Shown: positions 35,007-43,043 of the stretch, piece by piece
How positions within the stretch are numbered: position 1 is the stretch's first letter
Layout of the letters: every line of letters starts with the position of its first letter
Assembly: GCA_946415315.1 (NCBI GenBank)
Contig: CAMKRZ010000003.1
Coordinates: forward strand, 1-64,000
Direction: 5' to 3'
Length of the DNA: 64,000 nucleotides
Source: an uncultured Lachnoclostridium sp.
GTDB lineage: Bacteria; Bacillota; Clostridia; Lachnospirales; Lachnospiraceae
Program-made: the position numbers and the translations under genes
The notes under the pieces: model-generated
Told to the model about the DNA's origin: nothing
Database searches by the model: none
Seen by the model: the letters and a program-made list of their open reading frames with translations, nothing else

Positions 35007-35035
35007 ATTCTACTATTATAGAATTATGTTGTCAA
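35007..35035 (-). promoter_or_regulatory. Promoter of the BlaI-type gene
   Basis: On the minus strand TTGACA (35035-35030), 17-bp spacer, TAGAAT (35012-35007). Confidence 0.7.
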
Positions 35036-35055
35036 TAAGCAAAGCAAAATCAAAT

Positions 35056-36366
35056 TCACCTTTTTTTCGGTTTTAGTATTTCATCCAATTCGAACCACAT
35101 TATCTTGTGGTCGGCATCTTTGTTACGACTTGTGTCGTCCGAAATCCGTAGCCTTTCGCATTCGTATTTCTGCGCATAATAATCGAATACTTCATTGCTG
35201 CCGGCGGAATTACGCGTGTCAACAACTAACATGCATTTGTTTTGCCGCCACAACATCGGAATGACACATCTGGCTTTTCGGCTTACGGATTCCGGTTCAA
35301 TGCCATTGCAATAGGAAACAACGTACAGCCCATTCAAAAGAATATAAAACGGCAAATGCTCCTCTTCTATGCCGAAGAAGACATCATAATCATTCGCGAG
35401 GTATCGCTGCAGCCCATTGTCAGCAATGGAAAACTCAATGGAAGCAGACTGTTCTTCAGGAAACGCAGTATGTCTGATCGGAACCAGAAAACCGTTTCTT
35501 ATAAGCAGGTCGATTTCCTTCCTGAAGTCACTTCTGGTCAGTCCACGCCGAATGCTTCCCGGACGAAATACAGGCGGACTCTGTTCCGCATGGTCTTTGA
35601 GATAATTGATTATTTGAACGATTCGCGTGCTGCTTACGCAATCATCATTTTCCGTTTCAATTCCGAGATATGTTTGTAAGATTGACCGGAAGATCATTCG
35701 ATGCATTGAACTCAGAGCAGGAATGTCCGCATGCTCGATGGCAAATTGTGTAACTGCTTGCGGAAACCCTCCGACAAGAAGGTATTCGTAGTATTGCTCC
35801 GACAGCTCTTCGCGAAGCATACGCGGGATCATTTTATTCTCGTGCACTCCCGCACGGATCACACTGGCGTACTCTCCCTTTCCGGTCGCCTCCAGGAATT
35901 CGGAAAACGAAAGCGGTTTCACCGGAAATAGTCGCACGTTAACGTTTTTTGCAGAATCGATCGTTTCATCCGAAATATAATCCACGCGATCCGTTGCAAA
36001 CAAACAACGATCCGGCAGTTCCCATGACAATAGCAAGTTGATGTTTCCGCCAAGGCATTCGGCACTGTCAAACAGAAACATAGTACTTTGAACAGACGCT
36101 GCGGAAAGCCCATAGAATGCCATTAGCGCGAGTTTTACCGCGTCCCTTTCGGATGATTCGATTGCTTTTCGCAAAACGCCCAGAAGCTCACGATCGGTCG
36201 CCAGATCAGCAAGAATATAACCGTTTCCACGCAACGCGGCAATTCGGTGCAGCAAAACAGACTTTCCGACACAGGGCATCCCGTACAATACAACAACTCG
36301 AGATTTATCCGTGCTGTTCATGTACTCCCAGACAGTTTTCAGGATTGTGCGTTCAAAATATACCAT
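35056..36366 (-). CDS. AAA_14/DUF4143-type ATP-binding protein
   Basis: 436 residues, start at 36366 behind AGGAAC. Walker A GMPCVGKS (about 29-36) and a Walker B-like strand TMFLFDSAE, in which Ser follows the Asp instead of the usual Glu. The middle block LSFSEFLEATG and the LLVGGFPQAV motif are hallmarks of the AAA_14/DUF4143 family; the C-terminal third is the DUF4143 part, with a weak nuclease-like strand pattern. Members are scattered, often mobile, and of unknown function. It shares direction and neighbourhood with the repressor and integrase. Confidence 0.8.
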   Translation of the reverse strand: MVYFERTILKTVWEYMNSTDKSRVVVLYGMPCVGKSVLLHRIAALRGNGYILADLATDRELLGVLRKAIESSERDAVKLALMAFYGLSAASVQSTMFLFDSAECLGGNINLLLSWELPDRCLFATDRVDYISDETIDSAKNVNVRLFPVKPLSFSEFLEATGKGEYASVIRAGVHENKMIPRMLREELSEQYYEYLLVGGFPQAVTQFAIEHADIPALSSMHRMIFRSILQTYLGIETENDDCVSSTRIVQIINYLKDHAEQSPPVFRPGSIRRGLTRSDFRKEIDLLIRNGFLVPIRHTAFPEEQSASIEFSIADNGLQRYLANDYDVFFGIEEEHLPFYILLNGLYVVSYCNGIEPESVSRKARCVIPMLWRQNKCMLVVDTRNSAGSNEVFDYYAQKYECERLRISDDTSRNKDADHKIMWFELDEILKPKKR

Positions 36367-36495
36367 CGATCAAGTTCCTATCTGATTCAGGATTGGCATT
36401 TACTTATTTCAGGGCTGTCATTTCAATCAATTTCGTATTTTACTTACATCTGATTCCGGACTATGACATCGAGCTATTCAAGCTATCTTTGCAAT

Positions 36496-37407
36496 CTATC
36501 TGAGGATTGTCAGAAGATGCTCGAAATACTCCGGCAGCGGTGCGTGGAATTCCATGTATTCACCGGTTGTCGGGTGCAAAAAGCCCAATGTTCCCGCGTG
36601 CAACACCTGGCCCTCCGTTGAATACGGTTGTTTTGCACGGCCATAGACAGTGTCTCCGAGAAGCGGATGATGAATGCTTGCCATGTGAACCCGGATCTGA
36701 TGCGTGCGCCCGGTCTCCAGTCGACATTCGACATAGGTGTATCGGTTTTTCAGATGCTCCTTAACATGGTAATGGGTTACTGCTCTCCTGCCGTCCTGAC
36801 GGATCCCCATCTTCTTCCGGTCAGCAGGATTTCGGGCAATCGGAGCATTGATTGTTCCGTCCTCCGAAAGAACTCCTTCAACAATGCATTCGTAAACTCG
36901 GGTAATGCTGTGAGTTGACAGCTGTTGGGAAAGCACAGCATGCGCGTGATCATTCTTGCAGATAACAAGAAGCCCTGTTGTATCGCGGTCGATCCGATGG
37001 ACGATTCCCGGCCTTGCAATCCCGTTGATCCCGGACAAACGGTCACCGCAGTGATGAAGCAATGCATTGACCAGCGTACCGGTGCTGTGTCCGGGCGCGG
37101 GATGCACAACCATGCCCTTTGGCTTATTTACAACAAGGATGTCATCATCCTCATACACAATATCAATCGGGATGTCCTCGGAGCGAATATCCAGGCTTTC
37201 CGGCTCCGGTATTGTGACACTCAATACATCTCCGGTCTTCAGTTTCAGACTCGGCTTCGATATCGCTGTGCCGTTACACAATACAAGTCCCTGCTCTAAC
37301 AGCTTCTGCGCGTGATTTCTGGTGAGTTCCGGAATTTCTGCAGATAGCATTGCGTCAATCCTGCGGCCTCCGTCGGAAGCATCAATTGTGATTTGCCAAG
37401 CAGCCAT
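36496..37407 (-). CDS. rluD: RluD-family 23S rRNA pseudouridine synthase
   Basis: Isomerises uridines in helix 69 of 23S rRNA or a related site. The start at 37407 (MAAWQITIDASDGG) has AAGGATGG 5 nt upstream; an ATG 21 nt further up would overlap that site. 303 residues: S4 RNA-binding domain (about 12-75) and catalytic domain with GIVHRIDRDTTGLL (catalytic Asp). The C-terminus HAGTLGFLHPTTGE is typical. It lies downstream of lspA, a very common order. Exact specificity (RluD or RluC-like) is inferred. Confidence 0.92.
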   Translation of the reverse strand: MAAWQITIDASDGGRRIDAMLSAEIPELTRNHAQKLLEQGLVLCNGTAISKPSLKLKTGDVLSVTIPEPESLDIRSEDIPIDIVYEDDDILVVNKPKGMVVHPAPGHSTGTLVNALLHHCGDRLSGINGIARPGIVHRIDRDTTGLLVICKNDHAHAVLSQQLSTHSITRVYECIVEGVLSEDGTINAPIARNPADRKKMGIRQDGRRAVTHYHVKEHLKNRYTYVECRLETGRTHQIRVHMASIHHPLLGDTVYGRAKQPYSTEGQVLHAGTLGFLHPTTGEYMEFHAPLPEYFEHLLTILR

Positions 37408-37442
37408 AACTACCATCCTTGCAAACAAACATTATAAAACAT

Positions 37443-37467
37443 CCCCCTAAATCAACGATTTAAGGGG
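37443..37467 (-). terminator. Terminator-like hairpin between lspA and rluD
   Basis: An 11-position stem with one mismatch and a 3-nt loop starts 9 nt after the lspA stop, followed on the minus strand by a short T-rich tract (TGTTTTAT). rluD begins about 35 nt later, so it may attenuate rather than stop transcription. Confidence 0.6.
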
Positions 37468-37476
37468 TATGTCATA

Positions 37477-38046
37477 TTACTTCTTACTTTCGGTTTCGAA
37501 CAGAGGAATGAACGACAGTTCCTCTTCACGATAAACAAAGATCACCAGTATAATGAGCAGTATAAAAGAGCACGTCACGAAAATGTCTGCTACATTAAAC
37601 ACCGGAAATTGGATCACATCGAAGCTGATAAAATCCGTTACCTTCCCCTGAAATATGCGATCGTACAGATTACCGAACGCCCCGCCGATCAGGCAAAGGA
37701 AAGAAATCAGCATCGGCATATATCTCCGCTCGGAAGGGATCCTTGCGATAACAAGCAGGATTCCAACGATCAGCAGTGCCGTCAATATAACGAAGAAGTT
37801 TATCTTACCGCTTAACATTCCCCAGGCAGCGCCCTCATTTTCAAGATATGTAAACGTCACATACTCGCCGATCACGGGAATGCTTTTCTTCGGTTTCAGG
37901 ACCGTTTGCGCCCAGTACTTCGTCAATCGATCCAAAATCACTATGACGATCGGAATCCAGCAAAACAGGAATTTGCGCATAGCCACCGCTTCTGCGGGAG
38001 ACTTCTCTGGCATCCCGTCCAGTTCTTTCCTGTTATTCTCTCCCAC
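37477..38046 (-). CDS. lspA: Lipoprotein signal peptidase II
   Basis: Aspartic membrane protease that removes signal peptides from prolipoproteins. 189 residues from GTG 38046; an ATG 33 nt later (MPEKSPAEA) is possible because the first 22 residues are not part of the family core. Four membrane helices. The catalytic aspartates lie in GGAFGNLYDR and FNVADIF. ENEGAAWG and DRLTKYW are conserved. Substrates in this window include the TPM protein and perhaps the carboxypeptidase at 41857. Confidence 0.95.
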   Translation of the reverse strand: MGENNRKELDGMPEKSPAEAVAMRKFLFCWIPIVIVILDRLTKYWAQTVLKPKKSIPVIGEYVTFTYLENEGAAWGMLSGKINFFVILTALLIVGILLVIARIPSERRYMPMLISFLCLIGGAFGNLYDRIFQGKVTDFISFDVIQFPVFNVADIFVTCSFILLIILVIFVYREEELSFIPLFETESKK

Positions 38047-38156
38047 TACGCACGAACATCCTTTCCATTATTGTAGCGATACACCATTTGCACAATACTT
38101 ACAATATGCACAACCAATCAGTCCATGTTCTGAACTTCAATATGTGCCTGTATAAC

Positions 38157-38948
38157 TTACTGGCGGAATGTCGGTACTCCGAACGAATCCTGCTGAAGGA
38201 ATGCCGTGTAATCGCCGGTAATATCCATATCTTTCGGTGCAACGATGAAAATGTATCCGGAAATCTGGAGGATCTGTCCGTCGATCGTGTAAATGCATCC
38301 GCAGACAAAGTCCATGATACGCTGCGAAATCGCAGGGTTAGAACCTTCAAAGTTCACGATGATCGCCTTGCCGTTGCGTAGCACATCTACAATGCTGGAG
38401 GAATCCTCGAAGCTCGTAGGCTTCATAACGGAGAACTGCTTCTGCGGAGCATTTGCAGTAGGATTGAGCGACGCCGTGCGATCCTTCGCGGGTGCGAACG
38501 GAGTCTTCTGCGGATAGGAAGGCTGCTGCGCAGTCGTAGAAGCCGGATACGCAGCCTGCTGACGCTTCGGCTGGAATGCGGTCTGCTGCTGTGCAGCATG
38601 CGAGAACTGACTGGATGCTGCAGCCTGACGGTTTACGGTGTTCGCATAGTTGGTCTCCGATTTCCGTACCGAATTATAAGCTCCTGCCGTAAGCAATGTG
38701 TTCTGGGATGCAAGATTGGAACGAGCAGGCTCGGTAGATTCCTTGCCCTCTGCTTCTTCCTCCTCATCCTCTTCATCCTCGTTCGTGCGCTTCGGAAAAA
38801 CCTTATCCTTCAAACGCGCAAAGAAAGAAGGTTTTGCTTCGCCTTCCTCCTCATCATCCTCGTATTCTTCATCATATTCGGCATCGAGGTCATCATCGTC
38901 CTCTTCCTCACCGTTCAGCCAGGTCACAAATTTCTTAAAAGCGCCCAT
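38157..38948 (-). CDS. sepF: Cell division protein SepF
   Basis: Membrane-bound FtsZ anchor that shapes the septum. 263 residues, start at 38948, 3 nt after the yggS stop with GGGAG inside yggS. An amphipathic N-terminus (MGAFKKFVTWLNG), a strongly acidic stretch (about 14-38), a Gln/Ala-rich linker (about 95-165) and the C-terminal SepF domain (about 172-258; VMKPTSFEDSSSIVDVLRNG, then SQRIMDFVCGCIYTIDG). Longer than Bacillus SepF (about 150 residues) because of the linker. ylmH and divIVA, often between sepF and lspA, are absent. Confidence 0.95.
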   Translation of the reverse strand: MGAFKKFVTWLNGEEEDDDDLDAEYDEEYEDDEEEGEAKPSFFARLKDKVFPKRTNEDEEDEEEEAEGKESTEPARSNLASQNTLLTAGAYNSVRKSETNYANTVNRQAAASSQFSHAAQQQTAFQPKRQQAAYPASTTAQQPSYPQKTPFAPAKDRTASLNPTANAPQKQFSVMKPTSFEDSSSIVDVLRNGKAIIVNFEGSNPAISQRIMDFVCGCIYTIDGQILQISGYIFIVAPKDMDITGDYTAFLQQDSFGVPTFRQ

Positions 38949-38951
38949 GTC

Positions 38952-39662
38952 TCAGATACTCCCTTCTGTGATCTCATAGTGACGTTCGCCGAAGATCAGC
39001 GAACCCACACGAACCATAGTGGCCCCCTCTGTGATTGCCTCCTCAAAATCATTGCTCATGCCCATGGAAAGACAATACATAGATACATTATCATAATTTT
39101 TCGATTGTATGTCAACAGATATTTTGCGTAATTGCGCAAAATAAGCGCGATTATCCTCAGGATGTTCCGTATATGGAGCGACCGTCATAAGTCCGCACAA
39201 ATGAACGTTCGGAAGGCTTGCGATCTGTTCTGCGACGACAACCGCCTCCTCGGGGCGAAGTCCGAATTTGCTCTCCTCCCCTGCAACATTGATCTCCAGA
39301 AGAATGTCCTGAATTTTTCCAATCCTGGCAGCCTCCTTCTGGATCTCATTAGCCAGTTCAACGGAGTCGACGGAATGAATCATGCATGCCACAGCTACTG
39401 CCTTACGGACTTTGTTCTTCTGCAAATGTCCGATCAAATGCCAGCGGATTGGCAGATCGCTCATGGACTCAGCCTTAGAGCACATCTCCTGGACTTTATT
39501 TTCCCCGAAATCCGACTGTCCGGCAGCATACGCCTCGCGGATCATCTCCTCCGGCTTGGTCTTGCTGACTGCGATCAGAGTTACCTTCTCCTCGCTGCGC
39601 CCTGCTTTGTTGCATGCAATCGTAATCCGTTCGCGAACCTTCTGCAGGTTTTCTGTCACCAT
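38952..39662 (-). CDS. yggS: YggS-family PLP homeostasis protein
   Basis: Cytosolic PLP-binding protein (PLPBP) that buffers pyridoxal phosphate. The start at 39662 (MVTENLQKV) follows GGAGGA; the frame reads further up to a TTG that overlaps this site. 236 residues with the PLP lysine in LIAVSKTKP, FGENKVQE, WHLIGHLQKNK and the C-terminal phosphate site SMGMSNDFEEAI. Directly precedes sepF, as in many Gram-positives. Confidence 0.95.
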   Translation of the reverse strand: MVTENLQKVRERITIACNKAGRSEEKVTLIAVSKTKPEEMIREAYAAGQSDFGENKVQEMCSKAESMSDLPIRWHLIGHLQKNKVRKAVAVACMIHSVDSVELANEIQKEAARIGKIQDILLEINVAGEESKFGLRPEEAVVVAEQIASLPNVHLCGLMTVAPYTEHPEDNRAYFAQLRKISVDIQSKNYDNVSMYCLSMGMSNDFEEAITEGATMVRVGSLIFGERHYEITEGSI

Positions 39663-39700
39663 ACTCGTTGTGTCCTCCAAATCACATCTTCAAACATATT

Positions 39701-39765
39701 GTGCGCTTAACAGATTCTAACATCTTCGAACGCCTATCGTGCGCTCAACTGATTCTCGCATTCTC
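39701..39765. repeat. Imperfect 27-bp direct repeat between the HlyD-like gene and yggS
   Basis: Copies at 39701-39727 and 39739-39765 begin GTGCGCT and match at 21 of 27 positions. They lie in the 109-bp leader of yggS, where they could be repressor sites or a duplication. Confidence 0.5.
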
Positions 39766-39771
39766 AATCTC

Positions 39772-41151
39772 TTATCGCGTGATCAGCTGATCCTCCGACA
39801 GCGTCTCCGCGTCCTCCCAGATAAAGTCATATACATTGATACTGCGATCAACGCCGGATTTCACGATGATATAATCCTTGCCTTCGTACAGGCGGGAAAT
39901 CATACGGAACTGCGCATATCCCTTATTGATACAGTATACGCCCTCCAGCTTCTTCTGTGTGGACAGCTGGTATTGATTCATTGTATGCGGAATAATGATA
40001 AACTGACCGTGTTGCTTGATGACACTGTCATCGATATATGCATACTCGTCGTCGAAATAGTACACCTCTGCCTCATAGAACCGGTACGTCGGCTCATTGT
40101 TCTCATCCAGTTCATAGACCGTGATTCCGGTCTTTCCCTGCGTGTAAACGATGTACTGTTTCGGAACTACATAGAAGTATTTTACGGTAATTGCTTTCTT
40201 GGGAATTTTCAAACCTTCCGACTGGCGCATATCGATAGAAACGACAAGGAAACGCTTGTTGATATAGCGGATCAGGTATTTGCTGAGATTGATCCTCGCA
40301 AAATAGGCATCTCCCTTGCGATAAATCGAAACCGGCGTCGTAAGGCTTAAATTGTCATCCGTGATCGTGAACGAAATCTCCTTCGTCTTGTCAAGAGCAA
40401 GGAACTGTTCCTCGCTCAGCTTTATGACAAGCGACCAGCTTTCGTTGGTGACCAGTTTGTATGCCGTGCTGCCGGCCTCACGAAGCTCAGAAGAGAAAAG
40501 CGTGGAGCTCGTGTATTTGGTATCATCAAATGTGCTCGCATCCACGGCATCGGCAGTCAGACCGTCTAAAGAATCCGTGAAGAACGAAACGACTCCGGCA
40601 TCCGGCGCCTTGCACAGTTTCAGTCCGCTGGTACCGGTATCAGACGAGAGCCTCTCCAGATTCTCGAGACGATACATATCGATAATGTTTACAATGCGGG
40701 TCTGTATCTCCGTCTTCAGATCCACAATGTTCGAGTAATCTCCGGTTTCGTACGTCCGGGCATGTGACGAAATGCTTTCTTTGACATCATGAATATCTTC
40801 TTCCGACAGGGAATAATCCAGTTTATCCTTCTGCGCGTCACGAAGGCTGCGGCTGTCATCGACAGAGAAAACGGCTTCGTTCTTGGCGACGCGGGTGCCG
40901 TTTTTCAGGTAAAAACTGACATAACCGGAGTAGTCCGTCACGACATTCTGCTCCTCGCGCACAACCACGGCGCGCGCCAGATTATCGGTTGCCAGAGAGA
41001 TCTTCTGCACCTCGTAGATGCTCGGCTGAGGTTTGCGGAGTGACAACAGGAAGGAAATCAGAATATATCCGAGAATGAACACGAAAATGACGAACCCGAT
41101 GTTCAATCCGGTCCGTTTGTTGCTTCTCTCACGGATTCGACCCGAAGCCAT
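39772..41151 (-). CDS. HlyD-like membrane-anchored adaptor protein
   Basis: The start at 41151 (MASGRIRER) follows AAAGGAGAG; a frame reading 21 nt further up overlaps that site. 459 residues: basic head, one membrane helix (about 18-36), then an extracellular part with a biotinyl-lipoyl-like half (SGYVSFYLKNGTRVAKNEAVF), a helical hairpin (about 100-145) and a beta-rich end. This resembles HlyD-type adaptors, but no ABC transporter or outer-membrane partner is nearby. It is found next to yggS-sepF in related genomes as far as I recall, so it may serve division or the envelope. Function unproven. Confidence 0.75.
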   Translation of the reverse strand: MASGRIRERSNKRTGLNIGFVIFVFILGYILISFLLSLRKPQPSIYEVQKISLATDNLARAVVVREEQNVVTDYSGYVSFYLKNGTRVAKNEAVFSVDDSRSLRDAQKDKLDYSLSEEDIHDVKESISSHARTYETGDYSNIVDLKTEIQTRIVNIIDMYRLENLERLSSDTGTSGLKLCKAPDAGVVSFFTDSLDGLTADAVDASTFDDTKYTSSTLFSSELREAGSTAYKLVTNESWSLVIKLSEEQFLALDKTKEISFTITDDNLSLTTPVSIYRKGDAYFARINLSKYLIRYINKRFLVVSIDMRQSEGLKIPKKAITVKYFYVVPKQYIVYTQGKTGITVYELDENNEPTYRFYEAEVYYFDDEYAYIDDSVIKQHGQFIIIPHTMNQYQLSTQKKLEGVYCINKGYAQFRMISRLYEGKDYIIVKSGVDRSINVYDFIWEDAETLSEDQLITR

Positions 41152-41223
41152 ATTCTTCTCTCCTTTCCACACAGTCTCTGCCGTGCGATGTTACGCGCAG
41201 AGCACCATCATTTTCAAAAATAC

Positions 41224-41245
41224 GGGACCATCTCGCGATGGTCCC
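41224..41245 (-). terminator. Terminator after the small P-loop gene
   Basis: On the minus strand a perfect 9-bp stem (41245-41237 with 41232-41224) with a GCGA tetraloop, followed by GTATTTTT. It lies 59 nt past the stop. Confidence 0.75.
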
Positions 41246-41304
41246 TCACGTTCAATACATGATCAACCGGACAGCGATATCAGTCAATCGCGTTCACCGG
41301 GGAA

Positions 41305-41724
41305 TCAAAGCGCAACGATCACCTTGGAGCGAACCGGCTCCGAAAGCGTCTCCGCATTGGCGGAAAGGCTGATGATAATATCCACGTTGAACTTCACGGA
41401 GATCATATCAAGCTTTGCGATCACACGCTCGATATCGTCTGCGCTGAGGCAGGCAACCTTGAGGAAACTGTCAAGATAGATCTTGTCAAGGTCATGATCC
41501 TGCGAAATGATACCGCAGATAAATCCGACGAACTCAGATGCGCACTCGATGCAGTAATCGTTCACGTTGATCAGGCGGATCTTGTTGTTCAGTTCATACA
41601 TGTGCTTGTTGCTTTTATCCAGATATACGATGGTTCCCTTCGAAATCTTAACGTCCGAATTCACCTTATCAAGCAAAATCTTGGTCTTACCCTTTCCTTT
41701 CTCACCGGCAATAATCTGTACCAT
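41305..41724 (-). CDS. Small P-loop protein of unknown function
   Basis: 139 residues, start at 41724 behind GGAGGTAG. The N-terminus MVQIIAGEKGKGKTK is a Walker A motif (Gly7-Thr14); a hydrophobic strand ending in LDS (about 82-87) could be Walker B. No other domain is present. Orthologues have been labelled twitching-motility protein PilT, which the length does not support. Own promoter and terminator. It sits between the carboxypeptidase and the HlyD-like gene, in an envelope and division neighbourhood. Function unknown. Confidence 0.75.
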   Translation of the reverse strand: MVQIIAGEKGKGKTKILLDKVNSDVKISKGTIVYLDKSNKHMYELNNKIRLINVNDYCIECASEFVGFICGIISQDHDLDKIYLDSFLKVACLSADDIERVIAKLDMISVKFNVDIIISLSANAETLSEPVRSKVIVAL

Positions 41725-41783
41725 GTAACTACCTCCTTAGGATATGATCAGGCAGACGCAACATCTTTTGTCCGCCTGCTTAC

Positions 41784-41812
41784 AGTATAGTACACACAGC
41801 GGAAAATAACAA
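41784..41812 (-). promoter_or_regulatory. Promoter of the small P-loop gene
   Basis: On the minus strand TTGTTA (41812-41807), 17-bp spacer, TATACT (41789-41784). Confidence 0.6.
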
Positions 41813-41856
41813 CTGTTTTCCGCAAATATACAGAAAATACACACTCGTTTTCCGTA

Positions 41857-42915
41857 TTACGACACGCAGTACTGCTCCATCAGATTGATCAGTTTCGTGT
41901 ACAGTTTTTCCTCCGTCTCACAGTGGAATGCCCCGAGGATAAACTCTGTGCCTTCCGCATTGCTCACATGAAGGATCAAGCAATACCCCGCGTGCGTCGT
42001 CGTACCGGTTTTACCTCCGAGGATCCGGAATCCGGGCGGCAGCGGGTAGGTCTTGCTGTCCGCCTGCTTTTCTCTCTCCTTGGACGTCTTAAAGCAGTTC
42101 GTCGTAAAATACGGGCGGAACGACCGCTCACCGTTTTTATTCGTGTAGTCGTACTCCCCTTCCGTCAGCTTCATGATCTCCCGGAAAGCAGGATACTTCG
42201 TGCATTCCTGATACACGATATACATATCGTACGCGGTCGTCATATGCTTCTCTTCATGAAGGCCGCTGGAATTGTAAAACGTGGTGTTGTTGACGCCGAG
42301 GTTATCAATCGCCGCGTTCATTTTCTCCACAAAGGCTTCCTCGGTTCCCGCTACATAGCGCGCAAGCGCCATGGCCGCATTGTTGGCCGAATTGGTAAGG
42401 AGAAGAACCAGAAGGTTATAAACTGTTATGACATCTCCCTCGTTGAGTTCCGTGACAGAGCCTCTCTTCTGCGCCGCAACGAACTCATCGATCGTCACCG
42501 TCTCCTTGAGATCGCACTCCTGCAGCACAACGAGAGTCGTCAGGAGTTTCGTAACGCTGGCCGGATACACGTTGGTCAGCATATTGTATCCGAAGAGAAG
42601 TTCATTCGTGCTTCGGTTGATGACGAATGCCGCCCCTTTGGTCTTGGGCTTCTCCTCGTCAAACACGTACTCCGTGTTCATCATGCTCTCGGTGATATCG
42701 CAGATGAACCACTCCGAAAGGAACGGGGAAAATGTGGCCTCCTGCATCGCGCCGACATCATAATTGATCACATTGTCCGAGGCAGCATAACTGCCCATCA
42801 GTTCGGTGTCTTCCGTCTCTTTCCCGCATCCGCACAATACGGTCGCAAGGATCGTCACAATCATTAGAAGAGCAACGCATGTTCTCCCGTTTCGATTGCG
42901 AAATAATCTGTTCAT
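41857..42915 (-). CDS. D-alanyl-D-alanine carboxypeptidase (DacF type)
   Basis: Trims the terminal D-Ala from peptidoglycan peptides outside the membrane. The start at 42915 (MNRLFRNRNGR) is 13 nt after AGGAGG, rather far; an ATG 39 nt upstream is the alternative. 352 residues. The N-terminal hydrophobic segment ends LCGC, so a lipoprotein is possible. Active-site motifs SVTK, SAN and KTGT are all present. The usual C-terminal PBP5-type anchor domain is short or absent, in line with lipid anchoring at the N-terminus. Confidence 0.9.
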   Translation of the reverse strand: MNRLFRNRNGRTCVALLMIVTILATVLCGCGKETEDTELMGSYAASDNVINYDVGAMQEATFSPFLSEWFICDITESMMNTEYVFDEEKPKTKGAAFVINRSTNELLFGYNMLTNVYPASVTKLLTTLVVLQECDLKETVTIDEFVAAQKRGSVTELNEGDVITVYNLLVLLLTNSANNAAMALARYVAGTEEAFVEKMNAAIDNLGVNNTTFYNSSGLHEEKHMTTAYDMYIVYQECTKYPAFREIMKLTEGEYDYTNKNGERSFRPYFTTNCFKTSKEREKQADSKTYPLPPGFRILGGKTGTTTHAGYCLILHVSNAEGTEFILGAFHCETEEKLYTKLINLMEQYCVS

Positions 42916-43043
42916 ACTTACACTATAACCTCCTAAACGAAGTTTCGGTCCCACACATTTTTAATCCCGGCTCATCCCCGACTTATTTTTCAAAATCCAA
43001 GGCTTATTCCCGACTAACGACATAAACCGGACATACCGTCAGC

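Noticed and set aside
35013-35035. TTGACA with a nearer TATAAT as the BlaI-gene promoter
   Set aside because: That TATAAT is only about 9 bp from the -35 box; the TAGAAT at 17 bp is used instead.
41305-41724. Reading the small P-loop protein as a PilT motor ATPase
   Set aside because: 139 residues is less than half of PilT, and none of the Asp box, His box or arginine motifs are visible.
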